Source: Setaria digitata
Taxonomy: Eukaryota > Nematoda > Chromadorea > Rhabditida > Setariidae
DNA: 64,000 bases
Direction: 5' to 3'
NCBI GenBank assembly: GCA_003640385.1
Contig: RCAB01000289.1
Coordinates: 1 to 64,000 of the forward strand
How positions within the stretch are numbered: the first letter of the stretch is position 1; the number at the start of each line of letters is the position of its first letter. Below are positions 25,131 through 39,632 of this stretch, piece after piece. Under the pieces are notes generated by a model. It worked only from the letters and a program-made list of their open reading frames with translations, searched no databases and had not been told where the DNA came from. A program made the position numbers and the translations under genes.

Positions 25131-25158
25131 ACAGAAGTTGTTCATTAACAACTTCTGT
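25131..25158. repeat. perfect 12-bp hairpin with 4-base loop
   Basis: ACAGAAGTTGTT (25131-25142) pairs with AACAACTTCTGT (25147-25158) around CATT. Confidence 0.85.
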
Positions 25159-27543
25159 TCCATGCTAATTGTGTTTGTTTTTTGCAATTTAAGAATCGCT
25201 AACCAGACAGTGCTCATATGTATTTGAACCAAGAATTATTTAATCTTACTTGAATCTTGATATCTTTCCCGACACTTCACTACGGATCAAGGTAACGAAT
25301 GTGGATTGTTCATCACCAGACAGTATTACTGTCATGTTACTGAGGTGATGCTTCTGATGACTGATATCACTCTGTTATTGTAGCGATGCACTAATACTGA
25401 TATCAGTCTTCACAAGAGGATCCCATTGCATTTCATTCCCCGTCCCTGGTACATCCATTCCCCCCCACCCCCCGCCCATCCTTATGCAAACATTTCACGT
25501 CAATTTTTTCGTACAGATGAGACGAGAGGAATTATACTTACACTTTAACATTTGTACATTTCTGCAATATTACTGATATGACAATGATACGATATTCCCT
25601 CTCGTTTCCATTCACAGTAGAAGCTTGTTCGGAAATGTCTTGTAACATTAATTATAATAGTAACTACACATACACACAGTTGGATAATAGCTCACTTTAG
25701 TCTTTTTTTTCAGTTTGTCATTTACAAAAAAGAAATATTTGCCGGGAAAAATAATTTATGTTAGGACAAATGATGGTGTTTTATTTACGGTTTCATAAAA
25801 TTTCAGTATCAATTAGCACTTTAAGTAATTCCTAATTACCAAGTTACCTGAAGTGAAGCATTTCTTTAGAGATGAAATCAGCATTGAGGAATAAAATCAT
25901 GTCTCCTAAATGTCGTTAGATCCAGTATGGAATATACCAATCAGCTGTTATGAAGACGGATCAGAATAATCCTTAAACTGTTTCCAGGAAGTTAAGTTAC
26001 ATTTATTCCTGCTAAATTTCAATCTCTAATCAAGACTTGCATAAAGTGAATGGTATGTTCGATCTCTTTCAGCAGTATTCTAATATAGAAAAAGATATCG
26101 CCTTGAAAGGTTCGTCAAAAGCTCATCTGGTTGATGGCCACTAATGCATGACATGGTGGTGCACTATTGCGATTTAGAATGAAAAGACCGGTTGCTGCGG
26201 GGATGAGAGACAATTTATGAAGATAAAGGATAAATGCAATATTGTGGGAGAAGAAAGTGGAGGAGGTAGAAGAGGAGAAAGGGAAGAAATATATCTCCGG
26301 AACCAATTTTCATTCCAGCCCAAGTCCATATTTTGAATGACGCAAAAAGTATTCCATGACGAGTGCCACAACTGAAGTTATGAAGAATTAGATGTATGAA
26401 CTGCTAATAGCAGTCAAAAAGTCGTTGTTGAGGATTGATAATGAAGCGAAAGCTGTGAATTGAAATTAATTTCAAAGCAAGAAATTTGACAATACACTTC
26501 ATTACTTTGTTTCGATAACCTATAAAACGAACAATTAAAAATGGGATGAATTTATGGAATATAAATGACATGGCCAAGTCGTGCTTGAAATGTTCGGGTG
26601 CTTAGAATATATATATTACAGTTGTTACTAACATAAATTTATTAATTAGCAGAGCATGAACAATTGGAAATTAACTGTGACTGATTAGATCAGTATTATA
26701 ATTAAAAAAAGAGAGAGACTGAGACCGCTTCAACCTTATTTTTATTGCAGGAAATATCATATATTCAGGTTTGAAAATATTTTTAAAATTTTTGGAAAAC
26801 AAATTTGTGGTCGAGTAAATTGGGATTGTGTACTGGAACGTGCGCCATTGCAGCGCTTGAATACAGGTTACATGATGCTACTGGATATCACGAAATGATG
26901 AAAATGTTTGCTTCAACTTAAATATCAGGTTTAAAAATGTTCTTTAGGGATCGGTTATGCAATATTGGAAATGGTTAAAGTAACAAAATCAACCGAGTAA
27001 GAGAAGGATAATTAAGGATATTTTGAGCACTACTGAGACATTTATTCAGAAATGAATGAGTGGAAATGATTAATTTGGAAATAGTTTATAAAATTCCAGC
27101 AGTGATCTGTTTATGATCACTATTCGATCTGAACAACTGACGAAGCATTAATGTTCCACAGCTATCCTCTTGGCCTCGATGAGCCCAGAGATGCTTTTTG
27201 ACAGGGAAGTAAAATGAAGGATTTGAAGTGAAATTGACAGGACTGCAATAAAAATGTGTGAAGCAAACAGAAAGTGCAACTGTGATATGTGTCGGCGCGA
27301 AAATAACTTCAAACTACCTTCCGCGTTAGTTCATTAGACGTGTCATAGAAATTCGGAATGATAATATTGGCAACAACTGAACTTAGTGACCGTTAAAATG
27401 TTGAGGATTAGAGTGAGTTTGGAACAAAAAAGTTTACCAGCATGTTTGAATGTTTCCAAACAGATGTCAGGCGGCCCGATGTACAAAAGAAGTGACAGTT
27501 TTATCGTTTCCGGATTGGTATACAGAACCGTCGTTACTATTAT

Positions 27544-27607
27544 TTGTTGTTGATGTTGTTGTTGTTGTTGTTGTTCTCGTCGTCGTTGTCGCTGTTGCTG
27601 TCGTTGC
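27544..27607. repeat. GTT/GTC/CTG-type trinucleotide tract
   Basis: An imperfect repeat that is open in several frames, giving poly-Leu, poly-Val or poly-Thr shadows. It opens the GC-richer 27.4-29.4 kb block. Confidence 0.8.
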
Positions 27608-28621
27608 GGTGGCGTGTGGAGGTAACTGTATGTGGAGGAATATTAGAAGCAATGATGTGTCCGTTGGGTGGCAGCAGGAGGCAGGAGACGAACTTGACCG
27701 TGATGGCAGCCTCGGATGGTCACTGGTCACCGGAGGTACACTGGAATGACGACGCTGAACCGGACTGGTCGAAGGGCGTCCCCTCAATGCCCCGCCTTCA
27801 TTTTCTACCTTTTGAAAACCAGAAACAGAAACAACCACTTTCATTCAAAAATCCTCTCTCTCTTCAGCTCCCTCTTCAATTATCATTGCAAATTTCGTAC
27901 AGATTTACGTTACTCGACGACCGACGCCCGACGCCTACTCCCCTGCTCCCGCTCCCCGCCTTTAATTCTCGTCCCCTACGAATTCCACAATCTTTTTTAC
28001 CGCACACTGGCTCCTCGTCCTCCGTGCTACCGAATCACCTATGATAGACAGAAGATACCCACACGTATTATTACACCCCAAAATTCAGATTTATTCAGGC
28101 ATCCACACTTCCTTTGCCAGCTTTTCCTCCTCCTTTTAAATTGGCCAGCACTAAAGTGGCAACAAGCAGAGCCATAACTCGTAGGATTTATGAGACCAGA
28201 ACTGGCCAGATCACTAAACGGTTCCGCTGTTGTGTGATGTTTTACTTATGATACGATATATAAGAGGTCTCTACCTAAATAAAAGTGCCACTGGATAGAA
28301 GTGGGGAAACATGGCGCAAAGGCGTCAGAAGATATCAGTGATCAATTAGCATTCCGAAAAGGAAGGAAACATTGTTGTGAACCTGCTGTACGTGATGCTA
28401 AAATGAAGTTTGAATCGGTGAAAATGTATCACTGTGGGAAATACAGTGTTTCTTCAGAGAGAATTGGTGTAATTGAAACTGTTGTTGAAGGATGTAGGCA
28501 CAGGATAAGTGGTTTAGTGAAGAATCTGGATTCCCTGCAGATCGCGAATCGTAATCGAAGAGGATTGATGAGATGGGACAGTGATGCGCGTCGACGCACT
28601 GTGTAGTAGTGCTGGATGGGT

Positions 28622-28700
28622 TCCTGCTGCTTCTGCTCCTGCCTACTGCTGCTACTGCTGCCACTGCCGCTGCCGCTGTCTGTGTTGCTACTACTGGTTC
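28622..28700. repeat. CTG/CTC/GCC imperfect trinucleotide tract
   Basis: Imperfect repeats of the CTGCTG, CTACTG and CCGCTG kind. On the minus strand it reads as Ser/Gly or Ala runs. Confidence 0.75.
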
Positions 28701-31700
28701 CACTTCCCTTCCTCAAAGCTTGTTCCTTGGTTTGTCGGTCCGCAGTGTCACCAGAGGAGAAAAAAGCGAAATGTGAAGTGAAGGCAATGTAGTGCCGTCG
28801 CCTTTCCAGCTGTCATCATTGCATGAGGAGATGAGAGAAATTGAAGATTTCTAGTCCATGGTCATTTGGTTGCACTTTGAACTGACACAATGAACAAGTG
28901 GATCCGGGAAGACCGGTACGCACCGAGGACATATCTCATCGCACCTCCCGTTAAGATGGACGAGGAAGGGGGCACAATTAGTTAACAGAACAGACACTCA
29001 CACTATACCCAGGATCCGGTCTGCATGGACACTCGTTCCGGTACACCCTGCCCCGCGGCCCTTCTCGCCCTCCAAGTCGACTCCGGATGTGCTTCTGCCC
29101 CCCTCCTCCCCCTTCATATTCACATCAACACATTGAGCAGCACCATAATCCTTCCACTCATCTTCACCTGTTTCCCCCTATTTTCTTCTACTAATTCTTC
29201 AAAAGCTATTCCTAAATTGTTCGTTTGTTCCTTACCACAGCACACAGAACTACCGGTTCAATCCATTCACTTTTTTCCTCTCCCTTCTTTCCATCTTCAC
29301 AATTGTCGATTATCCACCACACTAGCCCACAGCAATTCATGTCAAGTCTATTCATGCGCCATGCGCTCTTTCGAATCATTTACAAAGGTGACATGAAAGC
29401 CGATCATGGATCGGGACTATATCACATTGCTATCATTCCACATTACAACCATTTGCATGACATTTCAGATTTAAGTTCTTAAGGAAGCTTGATTTTGATA
29501 TCATCAACTTCTATAATATTCACTTCTCGCTTTCGTCACTTCCTGTATTTTGATGGGTCTGCTGGTATTGGAAAATCGACTGACTGCTTGCTGAAGTTAT
29601 TCACGGTTTATTAAGGAACTCCCGTTGTCTAATCTGTGGATTTCTTATAGTTGCATAATTTTGTACTTTGTCAAATATTGTTCAGTTAAAAGTTCCGTAC
29701 TTAAAATAGAATTCTTAAGGCATAATCCATACGAAAAAATTGACCTGCCATTCTCAGGGTGTTTTCCAGGACAAGACAACAAATAATTGTGTGATTTTAG
29801 ACCACACCTCCTTAATCACCACAATTGAAAAAAATGACTAAATGGCCTAAACTGTCATGATCTTTTATCTTGAGGGAAAAAGGAATAGCTCATGCTGTTA
29901 ATAATTGGTATCTACAAGGAAAAAAAAACCTGCACTCGATTGAGCTTCCGAGCCTGATGAAGAATGATAATGAAAAAATCCTGTGAAATATTTCTCTTCC
30001 CAGAGCTTGAAGTGATGCAGTCTTCCAAGCATCAGTACTCTTCCTACTCTTTCACAAAAGTAATGTGTATCTTTTTCTAAAGAAACGTGCAAAAACTGCT
30101 TAATGAATTATGACCATCTGTTAACAGGACGAATATCGAAAATTATTTTTCACAAATAAGTCACAGTGACATTAATCTTCTCAGCCTGACGAAGAATGAT
30201 ATAGGTGGCCAGCGACTTCCCAGATTAACTTCAGATCGTTCAGGAATTCGGGAACTTTTTTCATTAGCTATTCAACACTCTTTTATGCTTCTCTTATGTA
30301 AAGAAGATTGTAATTACTTTTCAATTTATGTCCAAACTATTATGCAATTTAACTTTCACAGTGATAACTGAAAAAAAAGAAAAAAACAAGATGTAGTATA
30401 CCAATGAGTAGTCCATCCACAAGTGTTGTTCCAGTGATCTCCGATTTAATTCCCCGAAAAAATCATTTTCTTGAAAATAGGTCGCAACGCTCCGTTGCAC
30501 TTTTGTCCCATTAGTATATTGTTTAAGCAAGCATTATGGTCGCAGGACATAAATCGGTATTTCTTCCTCCAGGAAAAAGTGCTACAAACCTGTGTGGATG
30601 TCTGAACAAACATATGAAACAATAGAAGTCTCCTAAAACATTTGTATGGTATTCTAACGAAATATATACTGCTAGAACGAACTTTCACATGAATTTCGGG
30701 AAAAGAGGGACTCTTTTCTGCTTTTCCTTTTTGAAATACCTTCTCGGGAAACAACAACAAAAATATTCATAGCTTCTAAAAAGTAATCCTTCATGTAATA
30801 AGGATTTACCTGCTATTTCATACTTTTTTTTCTCAGCCTGGAAATTGATATTATGACAGGATTTCGCCTCATTTTTTTTTTACATTCAATCAGGCAATTC
30901 GATAAATAGATTTCAAGAAGTTCAAAATTACTTTTCAGAGTAATAATAAGTTGTTATGCAAATTGATAATTCACAAGATATAAATACAGTCATCCTTGTT
31001 TTTTCGAAAAAACTATGTAGAAAAATGAGCATGAAGATTCGCAATCAAAAAAAAAAAGGAGAAAAACCATCTGGCAACAGATGACCTCACTGAAAATTTT
31101 ATGAAACTGGCGTTTAGTTTGAATGCAATCAATTATTCAGTGCTTTCACTTCTTTGGTTGTAAAAAAATACTTATAACCTGTTAGATTCAATAATAAATC
31201 CAACTTGGATTGAATTCTAAAGAGATGGATTTGTTAGTTATCTTGACAGTGAATTCGGTTTGATTATTGATTTCCTCAGATTTTTATATCTGGTCATTAT
31301 CTCATATATCCTGAATGAATGGATCCCTAGCCGAGAAGCCTGTATGCTTTCCATCAAGATTACATGGCTGTCAATGAAGGTAATCAAATCATCATATGCT
31401 TTTTGTTTGCCTTGTTCCTTGACAATAATGGTTCTCCCAGTGAGGACACTTCACGAAACATGTTTTGGAATCCTGTGTGGCACTTTTTCAGCACTGCTAG
31501 ACCAATGTTTTTATCGAGAATGTTTGCAGGCGATATTGTTATATCATTTCTGTGACAAGGTAGTCAAAAAAATAGAGTAACTGAAGGGGAAATAGAATTT
31601 AGAAAATGATATTGGTGTGAAAAGAGAAATTTTAGTCAAGTGGAGAGGCACATTGACAGAAACGGGTATTTTATGTTTGGACGAGCAGTTGTTGCAGTGA

Positions 31701-34700
31701 TGTTGAATTAAACTAGTTTCCTGATGGCATGTTCAGTTTTTTGTCGTTAGCCGAATTCGGGTCATGAGATCAGCAATGGTGACCACGTTAGTCAGTGAGC
31801 AGTGTTTTCGCAAAACTGCTTTTTGGTTTTCTTTACTCTGTTCTGAATCTTTTGGATGACTGAAATTGATCAGTCTACGATCGGTCGAATCGACACAAGA
31901 GCTTATTTTATAGTGTAGAATAAACTATTGTAAAATCGAGTGAAATTTTTGTCTTTATTCCGATTACGATTCCAGTTATTCGGAAAGTCAACTCTGTCTA
32001 TCGATGACCGGTTAAATTATTTTGTAATATAGTCAATAATCAGTAAGAACTGGAAAAGAAAGTTGCATTAAAGTTATACTTCTCATGATTTCTTAAAAAT
32101 AATCAGTCACTATAGGTCGTGATTGTGTGATATTTACTTAGCCATCATTCAACTTTAATCCTAATTTTAATTTGGGTTATAATGCTTCCAGTTTATGCAA
32201 ATTTTATTCCTGAATGAAGGGAACATACGGCTTCAAAAGTAAGCGCATAATGTTTGTCACGATTCGCGAAAGAAATAATGAACTTCAATATTCGCTTCCC
32301 GAATTTGCGTCATTGACTTTGACATAGGTTTGATGAAAATGCTAGTTATTCTTTTCCAGTGGGAACTATTTTGTATTAGTAATTAATTCGCTAAGGTTGA
32401 ATATCTACGTAACGACTAACGACCAAAGCACTAAGAGATAACTTAATGACAGGTATGTATAAACCATTTCCCAATAATTCAAATGACTAATGAACCAACC
32501 ATAGCAGGAAATCTGGATACAAAATGACTGGTGTTATTTTTGGAAATGACAACTTGTGTGATACCCATCGGGCGTGACAGGCATTTCTTTCGTAGCGACA
32601 CATACTTTCCTATAAACAATAACAAAAAGCAAAATAGTGCATCATCATGCGCTCATTTCTTTGCGACTAATAATAATTAAAGGTTTGCGATGATTTCTCT
32701 CAAGAAAAAAAAAATTGAAACGAAGGCAACTTGTCGGTTAGAGTATTGTTTCATTAAGTTCCTACTGGCTAAATCACCGGCTAGTAACATTCTTGTACCG
32801 CTAAAGCATGTATAGTGCTTCCAACAGTTATTCGTTGGATGGCAAAGCCAAACAGCTTTATCTATCGCAAAAATGGAACAGAAACGGTAGAAAATAAGGA
32901 GGCGAAAAACTGCATATTGTAACAAATGGTGGCTATGCAGAAAAAGTAGTTCAAATCCAAAACTCGTTGTTTCAAATTACTTTGAGACAAAAGTGGTGTT
33001 TTGCTTTTCACTTGGACTCTCTTCGAAATGTCAAAGAGTTCGTAATGACCGAACAATCAGTTTGCGGTGGCAAGGGTTATAGAACCATCAAAAATCACTT
33101 CATTTTGAATAGTTATACGCCGGTTGAATAAAACAATGTTAATCTACCCACAGAGTGTTAACTGGAGACCAGCCACGACTTCAGAGTTCAAACGTGCAAG
33201 AATAGTTTTCGTCAGTTATGTTCATATCTCATTCATATTGTTAGATTAGACCTGAGACTCAAGCACTCTTGAAACCATATTTATTGTGCATGTTGCAGTC
33301 AAAAACAAAATGATTCTGCAAAAGGTTCTCTGTAATGAACAGAACAGGTCCTTACAGTTTAAGTGTCATTTCAAAATAATTTTTTAACACACCATAGAGA
33401 TAACGTGTCCTTAAGTTCTTGGCTCATTAAGATTTTAGGATCTCTATGCAATCAACCAGTTTATAAATCCTCTGTAGTTTGAAAGGTATTCAGAAGAATA
33501 CAGTTGAGAAAACGAAACTGTTGTACAGATTGTTATACAGATTTCTCAGAAGTTGCAGACTTTAAGATTTATCATCAGCTTATCCACAGAATTGTAACAA
33601 TATGAATTTATTATTAGTAAATGAATAATGATTTGATCAGAAATGCGAAACTGAAACCAGTAGAACTACATCGGTATCAGGTACCTGACATTTCAAATAA
33701 TTGCTCAGAAAGCAGTAGGATGAAATAAATGAATGCGAATAAACTAATAAGCGATGAGGTATTTTGTCAGTGAAATGGAACCCAAAATAAATGAAGTGCT
33801 CATGAAATGGCTTCATTTAATTTATTAGGTAGGTAAGTATCTTCGACAACCCAGTCGCACTGCTGGCTGCAGTGATGGCACATGAAGCTCTTTCAAGTAT
33901 ACGTAGTATTGCCGCTTCTTCCTTTAATTTGGTCCTGCATCACATTTTTTCTAGATTTCTATACTAGTACCACTTTCTTAGAAGTTATTTCAGTGGAAAG
34001 TTATTTTAGAGCTTAAAGCATTAACTCTGTGCATATTCAATATATATTCCTCTTGTTGTTGTTGATGCTAGGAGAGAGATCCTTGGATTACCCACATGCC
34101 CTTTATGCTTCAAGAACAAATAAAACTGATGAATATAAAACGTTAATTTATCGCCTTTTGAGCAATATTGCTGAAAGTTCCTGAAAACAACATTCAACCA
34201 GGAAATTGAGCAGAAAATTCAAATTAAAACACCACTCAAAATAATTTAACACTATTTTGCCTTTACCACTCACAATCCTTTATCCAGAAAAAAGGTAACT
34301 AGCCTTTTAGTAAACTGATGGATAAAAAGGTTGGTATTTCTTAAACAATCAAAAGCAATGCTGATTAGAACAAAGTGGTAAGTAGCAGGGACAGAAGAAA
34401 TGAAATAATTGAATAAAACTGATTTGCTGGTCCACTAAAGTCATTAATCCACGATGAATCGATTTGTTCTAAACTACTAAAGTCAATATTTTCATATGTC
34501 TACGAATTTCCTTCTGAGATGTTAGTTATTGACATTACAACAATGCAGAATAATTTCGGAGTCTTGATGATTGCTAAACGATGGAAAATGTCAGCATATA
34601 AATATTTATATATATCGTCATGACAAATGTTTTGATGTGAGGTTAAGCTTTGTGGTGATGCATGATGAAAATCTTTTAAGTTTCGAGGATTCATGGTAAT

Positions 34701-37700
34701 TATATACCTTTGGAACCCTAAACAATAAAATATTTACCAAGTTGATCTTGATAAATACGACAAACTAAATTCGCATTACTGAAATGCATCAAAAATAAGA
34801 AGTGGGGCTTAGGTATGGATAAAACGGTTTGTAAATAAAAACTGAAAATAAAAGTCGAACGGTGGAATATTTCATTTTTCGTTTTTACTACTCCATTATT
34901 AAAAAAGTCGCCCAAAAAAAATTTTTTTTAAGAGGAACAAAAAATCGAACGGTTCACTTTTTGTCAGTGAAAGCTGTAAACATTTGACAGGTGACATTTG
35001 GAAAAGGGTTGGAAATTTCTTATTGAACACAAAATATGGCATCTGGAAAAGGAGCGAATATTTTAGAAAGAACAAAATAATCATTTATACCACCGTACTA
35101 TGTGTTCCAACATTTGTCTGAAACAAAACAAAATATATTTCTTCTGTGAGAGGGAAAAATGTTCGCTGCATAGCATAGGTTCGTAGTGGAATTCAGGAAG
35201 ATCGGAACTATTTCAATGAATAATATTCCTTTCCTACCTGGAAAAGGCAAAAGCTGAAAGGGCACTCCTTTCTGCTGGTGATAAAAACAATTCAAAGAAA
35301 CCATTGAGCAAAAATGATTTCATTGATAAAATTATGACCCAACCGCATTTTCCAAAAACTTTTCTGTACCAATTCCTCACGTAAGATCTTTAATCCTTGG
35401 AGAAGCAATTCGAATGCTTTCTTTTTCTTATTGTTCAAAAATTTTTGGTTATTCTAGAAATTGGGGAACTAAGAATAAATGGTAACATGCAAGATGAGAG
35501 ATGGAAAGTAGCTTCTGATATTACTTATCTTTTTTCTGTGAATAGTAAGTGATAGAGAGGTCGCTTAACAAGTTAACTTGTCGGATGAACTCATTCAAAT
35601 GGTTAAATTTATTGAAAAATTTGTTTCCAAAAAAAAAGAGGAGTCTTCTGACAAAAAGTAACGTACCGCTCTAATTTATCGGCATTGTATTGTCGAAGAA
35701 CTTCTCGAAGATTGAACTTCTACAATTAATAAAAAAAAAATTAATCGGCATGAAGTCAATGAAAAATTATTGTTGAAGCTGCCATTCTACAGTAAAATAA
35801 TGCTAAGACAAGAGTTTTTCTGGAAAATTAAAAAATAAAGTGGAGATCCAGAAGTCTTATTTATCGAAAATACCTAGCTCGTAGTGAATGCAAAGAGGTT
35901 GTGATGTACAACGAACGTCATTTTCACGTATTCTTTAAAACTAGAGACTATGCATTGCTGAAAGGAAAAGACATTTATAGATTTGCCTGTATTAAAAGCA
36001 GTTTATGAGGTTTTGGTCTATTTAGATTCATTTGCAGTACTCTATTGTATAACCGAATGAAAGGAGAAGATATTTTAATCGGCTATCTCTGCATTCAATC
36101 TTTTAAATGTGGAATGAGAGTCTGTGTTCCGATGAAAATCCTAAACATAAGGAACAACTGAGTGTTAAATTTTGTGCTTGCCAAGTCCAATGGAATATAT
36201 CCTTAATATCGCTACCTGTTAAAATCGCTGTTTTCTAAGAAACTTGAGTCATACATTTTGTTAAAGGCTTACTATGAGAGAGAACTTAATTTTACCGAAT
36301 ATTTTAGTACAGATTACAAGAATTAACTAAATCGTATAAATACTTTTTTCAGAATTATAACTTTTTGTTTCATCGCAATCAATAGATGAAAAAAAATCAT
36401 AGACTTTCGCTTCAAAACACTGAAAAACAACAGATTGGAGCTCGAAAGGCATCTGCTTAACCAGATCGGGACTCTGCGAGAAACAAATTTTGTGGGCAGA
36501 CAAAACAAATTCAATTTTATACTGACTTGGATGCCTGACACCGATTTCATTATCTGTTTCACTTCCTTTAAAAACTGAAATTTACATCACTACAACCAGA
36601 ATGAAACGCAGCAAACTGCTGTGTCAAAGTCATTTATAAAGCAGTAATTAAATAGGGTAAAAAAATAACTATTATTTCAAGAAAATTTCAGTTTAACCTG
36701 TTACAACTTCAATCACTACATGAACAAATTTCTGAAAGTAAGAGTTTTTGATTGATAATCAGTATATAACGCGAAAAAAAAGAAAGGTTTTTTTTTTGAA
36801 TTTGTATTGGTTTACACGAACAACAATTAGGGAAATGCTCTGAAATGAAATAAATGACACGAAATGCATGTAATAAAAAATGTTTTTATTAATTAATTAA
36901 ACAATAAGCCCTCCTGAATAAAAAATTTTAGCTCAATTAAAAAATGAATCGGCTTTGCTCAAATATGCCTAGAACCTGCCAAAAGCAAACGAATGGTTAA
37001 TATGTTGAAATCAAGTTACAAAATTCTCCATAGATATGATATTTATTAGTACAAATATTATGAACCTTTAATGATCGATCTGCATTATCGCTCTCTCATA
37101 ACATACCCTTGTTTCTCGGAAGCTTTAAAAAAATGGGTTTAAAGATTTTTTTTTTCCAGTTTGTCCGAGGTTTATTTTTTCTTTTTTTCTTTTAATTGCT
37201 GTGTCAAGGAGCAAAAATTCCAAATAAAGAAAAGTAAATCGTTGTAACTGGTTAATTTCACGAAAAATTTTGTCTTTGCAGTAATTAAAAATTTTTGTTA
37301 CTTGTCCCAGAAGAATCTACATCAAGTAGCGAGATATCAAATGTCACATTCTGACAGCAAACGTTTCTAAACATTGCACTAACGAATCACACAGTTTTAG
37401 AGCCATAACTCAATCATCATATTTGACGTTTTTTTTTTATTTATTTCTAGGATTTTTTTTCTCCAAACAAGAACTTGACTGCTTCTCCATAAAAAGTAGA
37501 AGCCTTGAGCACTTACAGTGGTGTATAAAGCAGAAGTCACTGTAGGATTAGCAGTATTCAGTCACCACGTTTATCGACTGCTTGTTGCGACCCAATTCTA
37601 ATTATATTTTTGAGTTAGAATTGGATTGCAGGAAAAAAAAATTACAAATAAACTTTACAAGATTCGTAGCACTAGCATACTCTTCTAAGTCCAAAAAACT

Positions 37701-39632
37701 TCTAAATTTTTCTTTCAAACTTTGCATCTCTCTGAGTTTCGTGCATACAAATATATTGTTATATTGATATGACCACATATACATACAACCCATTACGAAA
37801 TCCATTATTTGGGTAATTTGTACGAGGAAACCTCAGATAATATGATGGATTAAATATAATGATGGTCTCAAAAATACAAAATTCAACTCAGTTTTTTCTC
37901 TTTCTTTAGCAGCAAACTGTACAGAGAAATGAACCTTGGATCAAAGCATTTTTGAAATGATATCCCTTCTACTCTTTTTCGCTCCGTCACTTTTCGTCCT
38001 GCTGTCAATATATTTCATACTGTGCAACAAAAAAATGCCGGAATGAAGAAATAGAAAATTGTAAAGAGGCTTTAAGGATGGCTGTTGATGCCACATCAAA
38101 TTTTGATTTACTAAACCTCACAACCTTCATTCCTAACATTTTTTTTTGTCAAGTACTTGACATCCTTCAAAAAAAAAAAAGATGCAGACTCTGCAGGAAA
38201 ACTTTGCTGCTGTCAAATTCATCATCAAGTTAAACTTAAATTATTGTCAAATACATATACCATAGTATTATGCAATTTCTAAAGTTATACTTTTCATAAG
38301 TTACGCTTCTAAGAGGAATTTCATACCGTTGTATCTAGGAAGTTTAAGCTCTTGAATCGCTATTTCAATGTGAAATTTGGTTCTCTTGGACCAAAATTTT
38401 GGTTAGAATTAAATGGTAGGAAATATCCAAACTTTGCTAGAAGTCCAAAAAGAATTAGCATAAGCACAAATCTTCGATATACCTAATAAATATGGCACAA
38501 AAATAAATAAAAATTCATCCAGATTTATAAGGGGAAAATAAGTTTAGTTTTTAAAGTTGGTCTGGAGCATTTTAATCATAACGACGAATACAACATACCT
38601 TTAAAATGGAAGCGATTGGAAGCATACAAATTGTTTCGTTTTTGTTTGAAACCTAAAAGTTAGACAAAAATATTGTTACAATTTAAGTTTATTTCAGATG
38701 AACTTCATTGAAATTTTTGTATTTAAGAAATTTTTAGGTCGTTAACAATGATGTACGAAAAGTTAGAAAGCTGCCATTCTTGTGCTTCATTTAGTTTCAC
38801 ATTTATGATAAAACATCAAGTGTCGAAATAATAAGTTAATTTTCAAAAAAAAAAAAAATTTTAAAATATGTGAAATGCAAGAAAAACTCTTCAACATCTG
38901 CTTTATATGAATTATTTTACACCTTAAAGGAATCTAAACTACTGCTTCAGTCAGCACTTTGTGTTTGGTTTCATGCAGGATCTTTACTCTAAACATGTGC
39001 TATGATATTTTACTGATTTGCTGGAAAGTATCAGTGAACCGAAGCCCGGCTGCCCTTCATATATACAGTGAGGAAATTATAGAGAATAATAGGAATTACT
39101 ACAGAAAAGTTGAAAATCAAAACTTTATTTCGACAACTGCATCATGTAATTTAGGATACGATAGGTGTTTTAGAGAAATAACGCAAAAATGCTGCTTCAG
39201 AACAACCAGTATTTTAGCAGTTTCTTTGCATAAATTAAAATGTAATAGAGTAAACTGCTGAAGCCTGCGAATATGCGAGTTTTTTTATAAGGAACTTATG
39301 ATGAAGAATATTTTAAATGGAAAAGCTCTGTTTCAGCCTTTAATGAAGTATATTTTCATCTTTCAGTTCTACTTTTAAAAATACTTAACACGGCTTTTAG
39401 TTTATGCTCAAATGATACACTAGGATGAATTTCGAAACATGTGTCAAAGGGTAAGATTTGTTCACTACCTTCAAGACTTAAGCAATTGTACAATGACAGT
39501 ATGTAAGTTAGTACACCTTAGATTCTTGGAAAAAGACAAAGCAGTCTGACCTGAAAAGTCGTAAGCAAATTTCGATACCAAATAGCCCTCATCCGCGGGA
39601 TATATATAATGAACATGATGCACAACAATTAC

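Larger units (their letters stand above)
17870..39620. other. inferred giant first intron of the nuclear receptor, otherwise gene-free
   Basis: There is no confident exon on either strand over about 21.8 kb. It contains receptor half-site clusters (about 19.0-19.4 kb), microsatellites (21.2 kb), a coding relic (21.7 kb), a 12-bp hairpin (25.1 kb) and a GC-richer trinucleotide-rich block (27.4-29.4 kb). If the 39.8 kb exon is not part of the receptor gene, this is simply intergenic. Confidence 0.45.

Noticed and set aside
25360..25407. ACTGATATCA occurring twice, the second as a full 12-bp palindrome
   Set aside because: Short and self-complementary in AT-rich DNA; no gene or element context.
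27467..27844. Thr/Ser/Pro-rich minus-strand frame with a poly-Thr run
   Set aside because: The Thr run is a shadow of the trinucleotide tract. Only its first twelve codons end at a plausible donor, so I did not call it a gene.
34899..35084. Hydrophobic Phe/Leu-rich frames in the 34-36 kb region, resembling membrane segments
   Set aside because: AT-rich random DNA yields Phe/Leu/Ile/Lys-rich frames. There are no starts, splice partners or conserved motifs.
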